Source: Acidimicrobiia bacterium
GTDB taxonomy: Bacteria; Actinomycetota; Acidimicrobiia; IMCC26256; PALSA-610
Assembly (NCBI GenBank): GCA_017882905.1
Contig: JADGOO010000140.1
Coordinates: 1 to 49,363 of the forward strand
Reading direction: 5' to 3'
DNA length: 49,363 bases
Positions within the stretch are counted from its first letter, which is position 1. Every line of letters begins with the position of its first letter. The notes beneath the pieces were generated by a model. It had not been told where the DNA came from, made no database searches, and saw only the letters and a list, made by a program, of their open reading frames with translations. Shown piece after piece: positions 1 through 7,521 of this stretch. The position numbers were made by a program, and so were the translations under genes.

Positions 1-114
1 CGGAGCGGGCATCGACGGCAACGCGGCGATCAGCTCGAACGCCTGAGCGACGCTGCGCTCGGTGATCACGGGCGTGTGGGCGCCCGCGATGGTCGTGATC
101 GCAAGCGCCCGCAC
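1..114 (-). CDS. Hypothetical protein, N-terminal part, cut by window edge
   Basis: The minus frame is open to the window edge and has G or C at nearly every third codon position, as in real genes here. It reads VRALAITTIAGAHTPVITER and continues with a mixed helix-forming stretch. I chose the GTG at 114. A CTG at 147 in the same frame would overlap the stop of the upstream lipoprotein gene (CTGA), and the codons between 147 and 114 also look coding, so the true start may be there. It would be the third gene of the kinase/lipoprotein operon. Only 38 residues are visible and I do not recognise the family. Confidence 0.35.
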   Translation of the reverse strand, partial: MRALAITTIAGAHTPVITERSVAQAFELIAALPSMPAP

Positions 115-143
115 GCGTTCGCGTCGCGGCCCCGACCACTCGT

Positions 144-569
144 TCAGCCGGCGGCTTTGGGGTGCTTGCCGTGGCGGCGGCGATGTGCCGTCGTCACCGG
201 TGTTGGGATGGTCGTCGATGTGGTCGTGGTCGGGGCCATCGTCGGGGCGTTCGTCGCAGTGTTCGTCGCGGCGCTCGTCCCGGCCGCCAGGGGGAGGTCG
301 GCGTCGACCTGACTTGCCGCGTCGAGGATGCGAGTGGCGTCGCTCGAGCTGAGCCGCCTGTCGGCGCGCAGCTGCAGCACCTGGGCGCGAAGGTGCTGCA
401 GCTCCGACGTCGCCCCGCTGACGTCGCCGCGGCTCGCGTCGGCGCGAACGGTGGCGACGACGCTGGCAAGCTCTCGAGAGACGTCGGCGGCGGATGTCGT
501 TGCGGATCCGCCGCCGCATGCGGCCAGCAACGCGCCCACGAGCGCAATGGCTCCGAGTGTCTGTTTCAC
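144..569 (-). CDS. Small lipoprotein, Thr-rich C-terminus, partner of the kinase
   Basis: A 141-residue exported lipoprotein. The N-terminus reads KQTLGAIALVGALLAACGG: a short charged start, a hydrophobic segment, and a lipobox LLAAC with the predicted lipidated Cys near residue 18. Residues about 25-85 look helical and possibly coiled, with alternating Leu/Arg/Ala. A Thr/Pro-rich stretch follows, then a basic His/Arg/Lys tail. The start GTG overlaps the TGA of the kinase gene as GTGA, so the two genes are translationally coupled. I do not recognise a named domain. Coupling to a membrane Ser/Thr kinase suggests a role as an extracytoplasmic partner or sensor, which is inference. Confidence 0.7.
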   Translation of the reverse strand: MKQTLGAIALVGALLAACGGGSATTSAADVSRELASVVATVRADASRGDVSGATSELQHLRAQVLQLRADRRLSSSDATRILDAASQVDADLPLAAGTSAATNTATNAPTMAPTTTTSTTIPTPVTTAHRRRHGKHPKAAG

Positions 570-1831
570 GGCCGGACCGCCGACTCGAGCTGCTGCATGG
601 CGTGTTCGAGCGGGGCGGGCAGCGATTGCGTCGTCGATCCACCCGCGCCGGGTGTCACGGTCGTGGGCGTCGTGGAGACTGTGGGCGAGCCCGCCGAGTG
701 CGATCTCGTGACCGTGCCGATGACGACGGCGGCGACGACCGTGGCGACCGCGACCGCGATGGCGGCCCGCCGGCGCCGGTGGCGCGGCTGCGGGCGGGGC
801 GCGCCGCTCGGCACGACCACTCCCGGCGCACGTGCGGCCGGCGAGGCGGCCACGGCGAGGATCTCGGTCCGGTCGGCCCCAGGGGCCGGCTCGATGGGTG
901 TCGTGACATCGGCCAGCGCGAACGTCGATGCCGCCGTCGATGCCGTGGTCGGAGGCACGGCCCCGAGCAGGGCATCGCGCATGTTGGCCGCGGTCGCGAA
1001 TCGGTCGGATGGCGCAGCCGCCATCGCTCGCTCGATCGACTCCGTGAACGACCGGTCGAGATCGGGGCGCCGCCGCCACAGCGGTTCGTGGTCGCCCGCG
1101 ACGATCGCGTGCGAGACCGCGGCGGGCGTGTCGCCGCGAAACGGCTTGGTCCCGGCGAGCACCTCGTACAACACGACCCCGAGTGAGTACAGGTCGCTGT
1201 GGCTCGTCGCCGGTTGGCCGGTCAGCCGCTCCGGCGCCAGGTACGCCATGCTGCCCATGATCTCCGTGGAAGCCGTGACGTCGAGCGCGTCGACGCTCTT
1301 GGCGATCCCGAAGTCGGCGATCTTGATGCTGCCGTCGGCGGCAATGAGCAGGTTCGACGGCTTGATGTCGCGGTGCACGATGCCGAGGTCGTGGGCGGCC
1401 CGCAACCCGTTGAGGGCTTGACGCGCCCAGGTGCGGACGCGCTCGATGTCGGGACGGTTCGCCGACGTCACATCGGCGAGCGTCTCGCCGGAGAGGCACT
1501 CCATGACGATGTACGGCTCGCCGCCGTCTTCGTCGGCATCGAAGATCGTCACGACGTTGGGGTGCGTGATGCGCGCCGCGTCGCACGCCTCTTGGCGGAA
1601 CCGGCGGCGGATGCCGTCGTCCGAAGCGAGCGCGGGAGCGAGCAGCTTGACGGCAACTTCGCGGGCGAGCCGTCGGTCCCAGGCGCGGAACACCACGCCC
1701 ATGCCACCGCGGCCGAGCGTGCTCTGCAGGTCGTAGCGGTCGCCGAGGACAACTCGGGCCCAGTCCTCACGGTAGGAAGGCCCGTCGTACACAGGCGTAG
1801 GACCGGAAGACGCTCCGGTTGTGTCCGGCAC
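566..1831 (-). CDS. Membrane-anchored Ser/Thr protein kinase (Hanks type, PknB-like)
   Basis: A eukaryotic-type Ser/Thr kinase of about 421 residues. Visible motifs in order: glycine loop GRGGMGVV near residue 40, invariant Lys in VAVKLL near 62, catalytic loop HRDIKPSN, magnesium loop DFGIAK, and APERL. A juxtamembrane Pro/Arg linker, one transmembrane helix (AIAVAVATVVAAVVIGTV) and a short Ser/Thr-rich extracellular tail follow. There are no PASTA repeats, unlike PknB. The start is ambiguous: I chose GTG 1831 because TACCTG lies 6 bases upstream, fitting the leaderless pattern of this window; an in-frame GTG at 1858 is the alternative. The frame stays open far upstream, but that part is a shadow of the gene opposite. 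It is coupled to a downstream lipoprotein gene. Confidence 0.9.
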   Translation of the reverse strand: MPDTTGASSGPTPVYDGPSYREDWARVVLGDRYDLQSTLGRGGMGVVFRAWDRRLAREVAVKLLAPALASDDGIRRRFRQEACDAARITHPNVVTIFDADEDGGEPYIVMECLSGETLADVTSANRPDIERVRTWARQALNGLRAAHDLGIVHRDIKPSNLLIAADGSIKIADFGIAKSVDALDVTASTEIMGSMAYLAPERLTGQPATSHSDLYSLGVVLYEVLAGTKPFRGDTPAAVSHAIVAGDHEPLWRRRPDLDRSFTESIERAMAAAPSDRFATAANMRDALLGAVPPTTASTAASTFALADVTTPIEPAPGADRTEILAVAASPAARAPGVVVPSGAPRPQPRHRRRRAAIAVAVATVVAAVVIGTVTRSHSAGSPTVSTTPTTVTPGAGGSTTQSLPAPLEHAMQQLESAVRP

Positions 1832-1993
1832 GCGAGTCAGGTACCCACCGCCGGGCACGGCTAGCCATCGGTCCACGCACCGGTGCGCTCGCGCGGGGCG
1901 AGCGGGCGCATCGAGCGCGTTCACCAACCGGGTCGTTGGTCCCTTCTTGCCCCGCGCAGCCCCGCTCCTTACATGGCTCTCACCACCTCCGAG

Positions 1994-1999
1994 TACGGT
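1994..1999 (+). promoter_or_regulatory. Predicted -10 element (TACGGT) of a leaderless transcript
   Basis: TACGGT lies exactly 7 bases before an ATG at 2007, the spacing expected if transcription starts at the ATG itself. The -35 region is weak (TTACAT at 1969 with a 19-base spacer). It lies in the divergent region between the kinase and the propeller gene. Confidence 0.4.
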
Positions 2000-2006
2000 C
2001 GAGTCG

Positions 2007-2075
2007 ATGAGCATCGGTCTCGGTGCACCGCGTGGCGTCGATGCCGTGTCGAGCCCGGCGTCGCGGTCTCGCTGA
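2007..2075 (+). CDS. Leaderless leader mini-ORF, 22 residues
   Basis: The ORF starts at the ATG 7 bases after TACGGT and reads MSIGLGAPRGVDAVSSPASR plus two residues. Its TGA overlaps the ATG of the propeller gene by one base (TGATG). The downstream start has no Shine-Dalgarno sequence, so a ribosome finishing here could restart on the main gene. Two other genes in the window (27443 and 29273) show the same layout. The peptide has no recognisable domain and may serve only for coupling. Confidence 0.3.
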   Translation: MSIGLGAPRGVDAVSSPASRSR

Positions 2076-3340
2076 TGGCCCCGCGACCCACCCGGCGTCA
2101 GCTCCTCATCCGCCGCACCACCGTGTTGATCGCGGTCGTTGCGACCGTGTACGCGATCGCGGCGCATTTCTCGTCGTCGGGCCGCGCCGCACCATCCACA
2201 CTCTTGGGTGGCGCGGCGAGCGGGCGAGATGCGGCGACCAGCCGGCGATCGTCCGGCGCGCCGGTGAACGTCTATGCGCACACCTCCACGCTGCGTGCAG
2301 ATGTCGCGACCGACCTCCGGCGCGTCTACGTGCCGAGCGGCCGCGCCAACATGATCACCGAGATCGATCCGGCCACGATGAAAGTCGTCGCGCAGTTCTC
2401 GACCGGTCCGGGCACGCCCCCCCAGCACATCGTGCCGTCGTACGACCTCAAGACACTGTGGATCCTGAACAACAAGAGCGACTCGGTGGTGCCGATCAAC
2501 GCGCACACTGGCGCGATCGGTGCGCCGATCCCGGTGAACGACCCCTACAACCTCTACTTCACTCCCGGTGGCCGGTACGCGATCGTGGTTGCCGAGCTGC
2601 ATCAGCGACTCGACTTCCGCGACCCGCACACGATGGCGCTGCACAGCAGCCTCACCGTGTCGAAGTGCCGGGGGATCAACCATGCCGACTTCTCGAGTGA
2701 TGGCAGCTACATGCTCGTCACGTGCGAGTACTCGGGATCGATCGCCAAGATCGACGTCGCTCGGCGCAAGGTCGTGGGCTATCTCCAGCTTCCGACGCCG
2801 CCGGGCCGGCACGAGTTCATGGCCACGATGCCCGATCATTCGATGGCGACCTCGATGCCACAAGACGTGCGACTCAGCCCCGACGGCACGAAGTTCTACG
2901 TCGCCGACATGTTGCTGAGCGGCGTCCATGTGATCGACGGCGATCACCTGCGTGAGATCGCCTTCATCCCGACGGGCGTGGGTGCGCACAGGGTCACGCC
3001 GAGCCACGATGGTTCGGTGTTGTACGTCGCGAACCGCGGCTCGACGTTGACGTCCGCGCCACCGCACGGGCAGGGGAGCGTGAGCGTGCTCGACGCCGCT
3101 ACCGACCGCGTGATCGCCACGTGGCCGATCCCCGATGGCGGCAGCCCCGACATGGGGAACCTCACAGCCGACGGCCGTGAACTCTGGCTCTCGGGGCGCT
3201 TCGACCGCGAGGTCTACGTGTTCAACACGGCGACGGGTGCGCTGATCGCGCGCATTCCCGTTCCGAGCGGACCGCACGGTCTCACCGTCTGGCCGCAGCC
3301 GGGCCGCTTCTCGCTCGGCCACACCGGCAACATGCGGTAG
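2075..3340 (+). CDS. Secreted/membrane-anchored YVTN-type beta-propeller protein
   Basis: About 421 residues. The N-terminus is basic, with one hydrophobic segment (TVLIAVVATVYAIAA) that acts as a signal anchor. The rest is a series of blade-like repeats of about 45 residues with features such as RRVYVPSGRANMITEIDP, LSPDGTKFYVADMLLSGVHV and SHDGSVLYVANRGS. These are typical of the YVTN/40-residue lactonase-like propeller superfamily found in surface proteins. Such proteins usually bind ligands or other proteins outside the cell; I see no catalytic signature. The ATG has no Shine-Dalgarno sequence and overlaps the stop of a 22-residue ORF. An upstream extension of the frame to 1883 looks non-coding. 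Confidence 0.8.
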   Translation: MAPRPTRRQLLIRRTTVLIAVVATVYAIAAHFSSSGRAAPSTLLGGAASGRDAATSRRSSGAPVNVYAHTSTLRADVATDLRRVYVPSGRANMITEIDPATMKVVAQFSTGPGTPPQHIVPSYDLKTLWILNNKSDSVVPINAHTGAIGAPIPVNDPYNLYFTPGGRYAIVVAELHQRLDFRDPHTMALHSSLTVSKCRGINHADFSSDGSYMLVTCEYSGSIAKIDVARRKVVGYLQLPTPPGRHEFMATMPDHSMATSMPQDVRLSPDGTKFYVADMLLSGVHVIDGDHLREIAFIPTGVGAHRVTPSHDGSVLYVANRGSTLTSAPPHGQGSVSVLDAATDRVIATWPIPDGGSPDMGNLTADGRELWLSGRFDREVYVFNTATGALIARIPVPSGPHGLTVWPQPGRFSLGHTGNMR

Positions 3341-3369
3341 CGACGGCGCGGTCTCCGGCGCCCAGCCGG

Positions 3370-3398
3370 TTGCGGGGAACCGACGGCGGTCGTACCGT
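3370..3398 (+). promoter_or_regulatory. Promoter, TTGCGG-17-TACCGT, leaderless
   Basis: TTGCGG (3370-3375) and TACCGT (3393-3398) are separated by 17 bases. TACCGT ends 7 bases before the ATG at 3406, so the transcript is probably leaderless. The same TACCGT-N7-ATG occurs before the gene at 26706. Confidence 0.5.
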
Positions 3399-3405
3399 CT
3401 GGAAC

Positions 3406-3999
3406 ATGCGATTCCACGTCGGCGGCAAGCTCGCAGCGTCGATCGCGGTCGCGACCCTTGTGGCCGCGGCCACGGCAGGCGGCGCCCAGGCTTCGGGCCG
3501 CAACTTCGTCAGCGACGGAAGCTTCGAGTCCCCTGTGGTCTCGTCGCTCTACGACAACGTCCTTCCGGGCCAGTCGTTCGAGGGATGGACGGTGTCGCAG
3601 GCTGTCGTGAGCCTGGGGCGTGCGATTCCCGGTCTCGTGACGGCGTACACCGGCACGCAGTTCGTCTCACTCGTCGATGCCGGTGCGACGACCCCGCAGA
3701 CGCCCGGAACGCTCTGCAAAGTCGTCAAGGGTCTCGTGCCGGGGCACACCTATCGCGGCGAGGTGCATCTCGCGTCGATGTACCAACCCACCACGTACAA
3801 CCTGCAGTTCGGTGCCACCGGGGCAGCAGTTCCGATCGCAGCGTCACAACCCGGCCACATCAGCTGGACGACGATTGCGGCAAGTCAAGGCATTGCCACG
3901 ACGAGCGTACGTGTGTGTGTTGGTGCCGACATCTCCACCACGGGCGTCGCGTTCCCTCTGGTCGACGCGGTGAGCGTTCGCGACGTGACCGCGGGCTAG
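3406..3999 (+). CDS. Secreted DUF642 / choice-of-anchor-C-like beta-sandwich protein
   Basis: 197 residues with a Sec signal peptide ending around AATAGGAQASG. The mature part begins NFVSDGSFESPVV, continues with GQSFEGWTVSQAVVSLG and ends with a strand containing DAVSVRDV. This order (GSFE-P, GW-V, and a final V-DAVSV) is the hallmark of DUF642 and choice-of-anchor-C carbohydrate-binding-like folds. Two Cys (LCKVV and VCVGA) could form a disulphide. The role is probably binding of cell-surface or environmental polysaccharide; the substrate is unknown. The ATG is preceded by a near-consensus leaderless promoter. The ORF could extend to a TTG at 3370, but that TTG is the -35 element. Confidence 0.7.
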   Translation: MRFHVGGKLAASIAVATLVAAATAGGAQASGRNFVSDGSFESPVVSSLYDNVLPGQSFEGWTVSQAVVSLGRAIPGLVTAYTGTQFVSLVDAGATTPQTPGTLCKVVKGLVPGHTYRGEVHLASMYQPTTYNLQFGATGAAVPIAASQPGHISWTTIAASQGIATTSVRVCVGADISTTGVAFPLVDAVSVRDVTAG

Positions 4000-4112
4000 G
4001 CCGCACCGCTTGGTCGACGACGCGGCGAAGGTCTGCGGGCTCTGATCCACACCGTCAGCGCACCGCTCGACCACCCCGAGTAGGTTGACGGCGCTCAGAG
4101 GGGGCTCGTCGC

Positions 4113-4835
4113 GTGGTGCTGTTGTCGGTCGAGGATCTGCTCGTCACGTTCGGCGGCGTTGTCGCGATCGCCGACCTGTCGTTCACGCTCGACGAGGGTC
4201 AGATCTGCGCCCTCATTGGCCCCAATGGCGCCGGCAAGACCACGCTGTTCAACTGCGTCAGCCGCCTCTACGAGCCGAAGAGCGGCCGGATCACATTCGA
4301 CGGCCACGAGCTGTTGCGCATGCCGGCATATCGCATCGCGCGCCTTGGGATCGCGCGCACGTTCCAGAACCTTGCGCTGTTCCCGGCGCTCTCCGTGACG
4401 GACAACGTGCTCGTCGGTGGCTACGCGCAAGGCAAGGTCAACGCCAAGCGCCGTGCCGAGGCACGCGACATCCTCGAACGCCTGTCACTCGACCACCTGG
4501 CGGACCGCCCTGCGGTCGGATTGCCGTACGGCACGCTCAAGCGCATCGAGATCGCGCGTGCGCTCGCCGGCCGGCCTCGCCTGTTGATGCTCGACGAGCC
4601 TGCGGCCGGCCTCACCCACTCCGAGGTCGACGAGCTGAGCGAGCTCGTCCGAGCGCTTCGCGACGAGTTCCATCTCAGCGTGCTCCTCGTCGAGCACCAC
4701 ATGGCGATGGTGATGTCGATCTCCGACAAGGTCGTCGTGCTCGACTTCGGCGGCAAGATCGCCGAAGGCACGCCGGAGGAGACGCGCGCCAACCCCCGTG
4801 TGGTCGAGGCGTATCTCGGAGCTCCCGCGTCATGA
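4113..4835 (+). CDS. livG: Branched-chain amino acid-type ABC transporter ATPase LivG
   Basis: 240 residues, the usual LivG length. It has Walker A GPNGAGKTT near residue 38, the LivG-type R-G-ARTFQN motif after the Q-loop region, signature LPYGTLKRIEIARAL in place of LSGGQ, Walker B LLMLDEPAAGL, and the switch His in LLVEHHM. It hydrolyses ATP on the cytoplasmic side to drive uptake of amino acids or related carboxylates. It is the first gene of a five-gene operon, livG-livF-livH-livM-livK. The GTG start follows a purine-rich AGAGGGGG. Its TGA overlaps the ATG of livF. Confidence 0.93.
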   Translation: MVLLSVEDLLVTFGGVVAIADLSFTLDEGQICALIGPNGAGKTTLFNCVSRLYEPKSGRITFDGHELLRMPAYRIARLGIARTFQNLALFPALSVTDNVLVGGYAQGKVNAKRRAEARDILERLSLDHLADRPAVGLPYGTLKRIEIARALAGRPRLLMLDEPAAGLTHSEVDELSELVRALRDEFHLSVLLVEHHMAMVMSISDKVVVLDFGGKIAEGTPEETRANPRVVEAYLGAPAS

Positions 4836-5542
4836 GCGTGCTCTTGGAGGTGTCGGAGCTGCGAGCGTCGTACGGCGCGGTGCGCGTGCTGCACGGCCTC
4901 GACTTCGTCGTCAACGAAGGTGAAGCAGTCGTCATCCTCGGCGCGAACGGCGCGGGCAAGACCACCACGTTGCGGGCGCTCTCCGGCATGGTCGAGACGT
5001 CTGGTCACGTGCACTTCGACGGGCATTCGATCGTAGGGAGCCGCTCCGAGCAGATCTCGCGGATCGGCATCGCGCACGTGCCGCAAGGTCGCGGCACCAT
5101 CGTCGATCTCACCGTGGCCGAGAACTTGCGCATCGGCGCGTATCGCCGCCGCGACCGCGAAGTCGCCGCCGACATCGAGCGGTGGTACGACGTGTTCCCG
5201 AAGCTCGAGGCACGGGCCGATCAGCAGGCCGGCAACTTGAGCGGCGGTGAACAGCAGATGCTCGCCATCGCACGAGCCCTCATGTCGCGCCCGAAGCTCG
5301 TGCTCCTCGATGAGCCGTCGCTCGGACTGGCGCCGATCGTGACCCAAGAGCTGTTCCGCACGCTGGGTGAGCTGAACCACACAGAGGGGCTCTCGATGCT
5401 CATCGTCGAGCAGAACGCGAACCTGGCTCTTGGCATCGGATCGCGCGGCTACGTGCTCGAGACCGGGTCGATCGTCGTGTCGGGAACGACCGACGAGCTC
5501 GCGGGTGACGACGGCGTCCGCCGTGCGTATCTCGGGGTCTAG
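4832..5542 (+). CDS. livF: Branched-chain amino acid-type ABC transporter ATPase LivF
   Basis: 236 residues. It has Walker A GANGAGKTT, the LivF hallmark VPQGRGTIVDLTVAENL, signature LSGGEQQMLAIARAL, Walker B LVLLDEPSLGLAP and the switch region IVEQNA. It forms the ATPase pair with LivG. The ATG overlaps the livG stop (ATGA), so the two subunits are co-translated. The frame is open upstream as a shadow inside livG, so the start was set by the overlap and the conserved N-terminus LLEVSELRASYG. Confidence 0.93.
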   Translation: MSVLLEVSELRASYGAVRVLHGLDFVVNEGEAVVILGANGAGKTTTLRALSGMVETSGHVHFDGHSIVGSRSEQISRIGIAHVPQGRGTIVDLTVAENLRIGAYRRRDREVAADIERWYDVFPKLEARADQQAGNLSGGEQQMLAIARALMSRPKLVLLDEPSLGLAPIVTQELFRTLGELNHTEGLSMLIVEQNANLALGIGSRGYVLETGSIVVSGTTDELAGDDGVRRAYLGV

Positions 5543-5551
5543 GGGCAGCCG

Positions 5552-6433
5552 ATGTCGCTCTTCCTCACGCAGCTGATGAACGGGATCGGCAACGGTGCGG
5601 TGTACGCGTCGCTCGCCCTCGCCCTCGTGCTCATCTTCCGCACCACTGGGATCCTGAACTTCGCGCAGGGCGAGATGGCCCTCTACTCCACCTATCTCTT
5701 CTGGTACTTCACCGACCGCGGGCTTCCCGTGGTTGTGGCGATCCTCGCCGCGATGGCGCTGTCGTTCATCGGTGGCGCGCTCGTCGAGCGAGTCGTGATC
5801 CGGCCCGTCGAGCACTCGTCACCGCTCGTGCTCGTGATCGTGACGATCGGCTTGTTCCTCGCGCTCAACTCCATCGTGCAGGTGCAGTTCGGCTCCGACA
5901 TCAAGACGAACCTGCCCCGCGCGTACCCGAAGCACACGTGGCGTCCGGGCAACGTGCAGATCTCCGCCGACACGCTCGTTCTCGTGGGCATGCTCGCCGT
6001 CGTATGCGTGCTGCTCTACCTGCTCTTCCAGCGCACGAAGATCGGGCTCGCCATGCGCGCCGTCGCGTCGAGTTCGGAGTCGGCCCGGCTGTCGGGTGTG
6101 CCCGTGGGCCAGATGCTGATGTTCGGCTGGGGTCTGGCCGCCGCGCTCGGCGCGCTGGCCGGCGTGCTCGTGATCCCGCAGATCGGGCTGCAGGCATCGT
6201 CGATGCAATCGATCCTGGTGTTCTCGTTCGCCGCCGCGGCACTCGGCGGCTTCGACAGTCCAGTCGGCGCCGTGGTCGGTGGCCTCATCGTCGGTGTGGC
6301 CGAGGCGCTCACCACGCAGTATGTGCACGCGCTCAACGGCATCGTGCTCATCGTCCCGTTCGGGTTGATCCTCGGGGTGCTGATGGTGCGACCACAAGGA
6401 CTGTTCGGACGGCGAACCGTGGAGCGCGTGTGA
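5552..6433 (+). CDS. livH: Branched-chain amino acid-type ABC permease LivH
   Basis: 293 residues with about eight hydrophobic segments. The N-terminus has the LivH hallmark GIGNGAVYASLALALVLIF followed by GILNFAQGEMALYS. The cytoplasmic EAA-like loop contains KIGLAMRAVASSSESARLSGV, which docks onto LivG/F. It forms the transmembrane pore with LivM. It starts 9 bases after livF, and its TGA overlaps the livM ATG (TGATG). Confidence 0.93.
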   Translation: MSLFLTQLMNGIGNGAVYASLALALVLIFRTTGILNFAQGEMALYSTYLFWYFTDRGLPVVVAILAAMALSFIGGALVERVVIRPVEHSSPLVLVIVTIGLFLALNSIVQVQFGSDIKTNLPRAYPKHTWRPGNVQISADTLVLVGMLAVVCVLLYLLFQRTKIGLAMRAVASSSESARLSGVPVGQMLMFGWGLAAALGALAGVLVIPQIGLQASSMQSILVFSFAAAALGGFDSPVGAVVGGLIVGVAEALTTQYVHALNGIVLIVPFGLILGVLMVRPQGLFGRRTVERV

Positions 6434-7509
6434 TGGTCTCGAGGCGACAGACACAGGTGATCGGCTTGGTCATGTCGATCATCGTGCTGGTGCTGCTGAT
6501 CTGGCTGCCGCATCACAACGGGTCGACGAACACGCTTCGGTGGGCACAGGTGCTCTACATCGGCGTGGCCGCGATGGGCCTCAACCTGCTCACCGGGTAC
6601 AACGGGCAGGTGTCGATCGGCCACGGCGCGTTCTTCGGCGTCGGTGCGTACACGAGTGCGTTGCTCATGCACAACCACGGATGGTCGTTCCTGCCGACGT
6701 TGCTCGTCGCCGCGCCGTTGTGCTTCTTGGTCGGCGTGTTGGTGGGCTTCCCGGCGCTGCGCGTGAAGGGTCTCTACCTCGCGCTCGTCACGTTGGGCCT
6801 CGCCGTGCTCTTCCCCGATCTCACGAAGAAGTACGTGCACGCCACCGGCGGAACGAACCTCGTCTCCCTCAACCGGGGTGAGCTGTCGCCACCGGCGTGG
6901 GTGCCCACCTCGGTGTCGGCGATCGGCCGCGACGACCAGTGGGCGTACTACGTGTGCCTCGGCGCGGCCGTCGTGCTCGTGATCGCTGCGCTGCTGATCG
7001 TGCGCAGCCGCTTCGGGCGCGCGCTCATCGCTGTCCGCGACCACGAGTCGGCTGCTGCGAGTGTGGGGATCAACGCCGCCCGCGTGAAGGTGATGGCGTT
7101 TGCGCTCAGTGCGCTCTATGCCGGGATTGCCGGTTCGTGCTCCGTGCTCGTGACCCACCTGGCGAACGCCGAGAAGGTGCAGACGTTCCAGCTCTCGATC
7201 GAGTTCCTCGTCGCGCTCGTGATCGGTGGCACGGCCACCGTCGTCGGCCCGCTGCTCGGCGCATGGCTGGTCGTCACGCTGCAGCACTGGATCTCCGACA
7301 CGCTCCCGCAGCACGTCGGTTCGCTCGGACCGCTCAAGCGCGTGCTGGGCGACCCGGCGGCATCGCCTGCGCTCTTCGGGATCATGCTGATCTTGTTCGT
7401 CTTCGTGCTCCCCGACGGCGTTGTCGGTGGGTTCCGCCGCGCGTGGGCGCGATTTGTTCGCAATCGCAATCAGACGCCGCACCATGCGCCCGCACCCCTC
7501 GCGACATGA
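6433..7509 (+). CDS. livM: Branched-chain amino acid-type ABC permease LivM
   Basis: 358 residues, the usual LivM length. It has the conserved LLTGYNGQVSIGHGAFFGVGAYT-like block (GYNGQVSIGHGAF), then LRVKGLYLALVTLGLAV, and the docking loop RFGRALIAVRDHESAAASVG. It has eight to ten hydrophobic segments. The C-terminal tail after PDGVVGGFRRAWARF is polar and short. It is the partner of LivH. The frame is open far upstream but that is shadow; the start was chosen from the one-base overlap with livH and the hydrophobic N-terminus. Confidence 0.93.
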   Translation: MVSRRQTQVIGLVMSIIVLVLLIWLPHHNGSTNTLRWAQVLYIGVAAMGLNLLTGYNGQVSIGHGAFFGVGAYTSALLMHNHGWSFLPTLLVAAPLCFLVGVLVGFPALRVKGLYLALVTLGLAVLFPDLTKKYVHATGGTNLVSLNRGELSPPAWVPTSVSAIGRDDQWAYYVCLGAAVVLVIAALLIVRSRFGRALIAVRDHESAAASVGINAARVKVMAFALSALYAGIAGSCSVLVTHLANAEKVQTFQLSIEFLVALVIGGTATVVGPLLGAWLVVTLQHWISDTLPQHVGSLGPLKRVLGDPAASPALFGIMLILFVFVLPDGVVGGFRRAWARFVRNRNQTPHHAPAPLAT

Positions 7510-7521
7510 AAGGATCTGATC

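Noticed and set aside
1832-3322. Minus-strand open frame continuing far upstream of the kinase
   Set aside because: It lies opposite the propeller gene, has Arg/His-rich shadow composition and no domain; it is an artefact of high GC.
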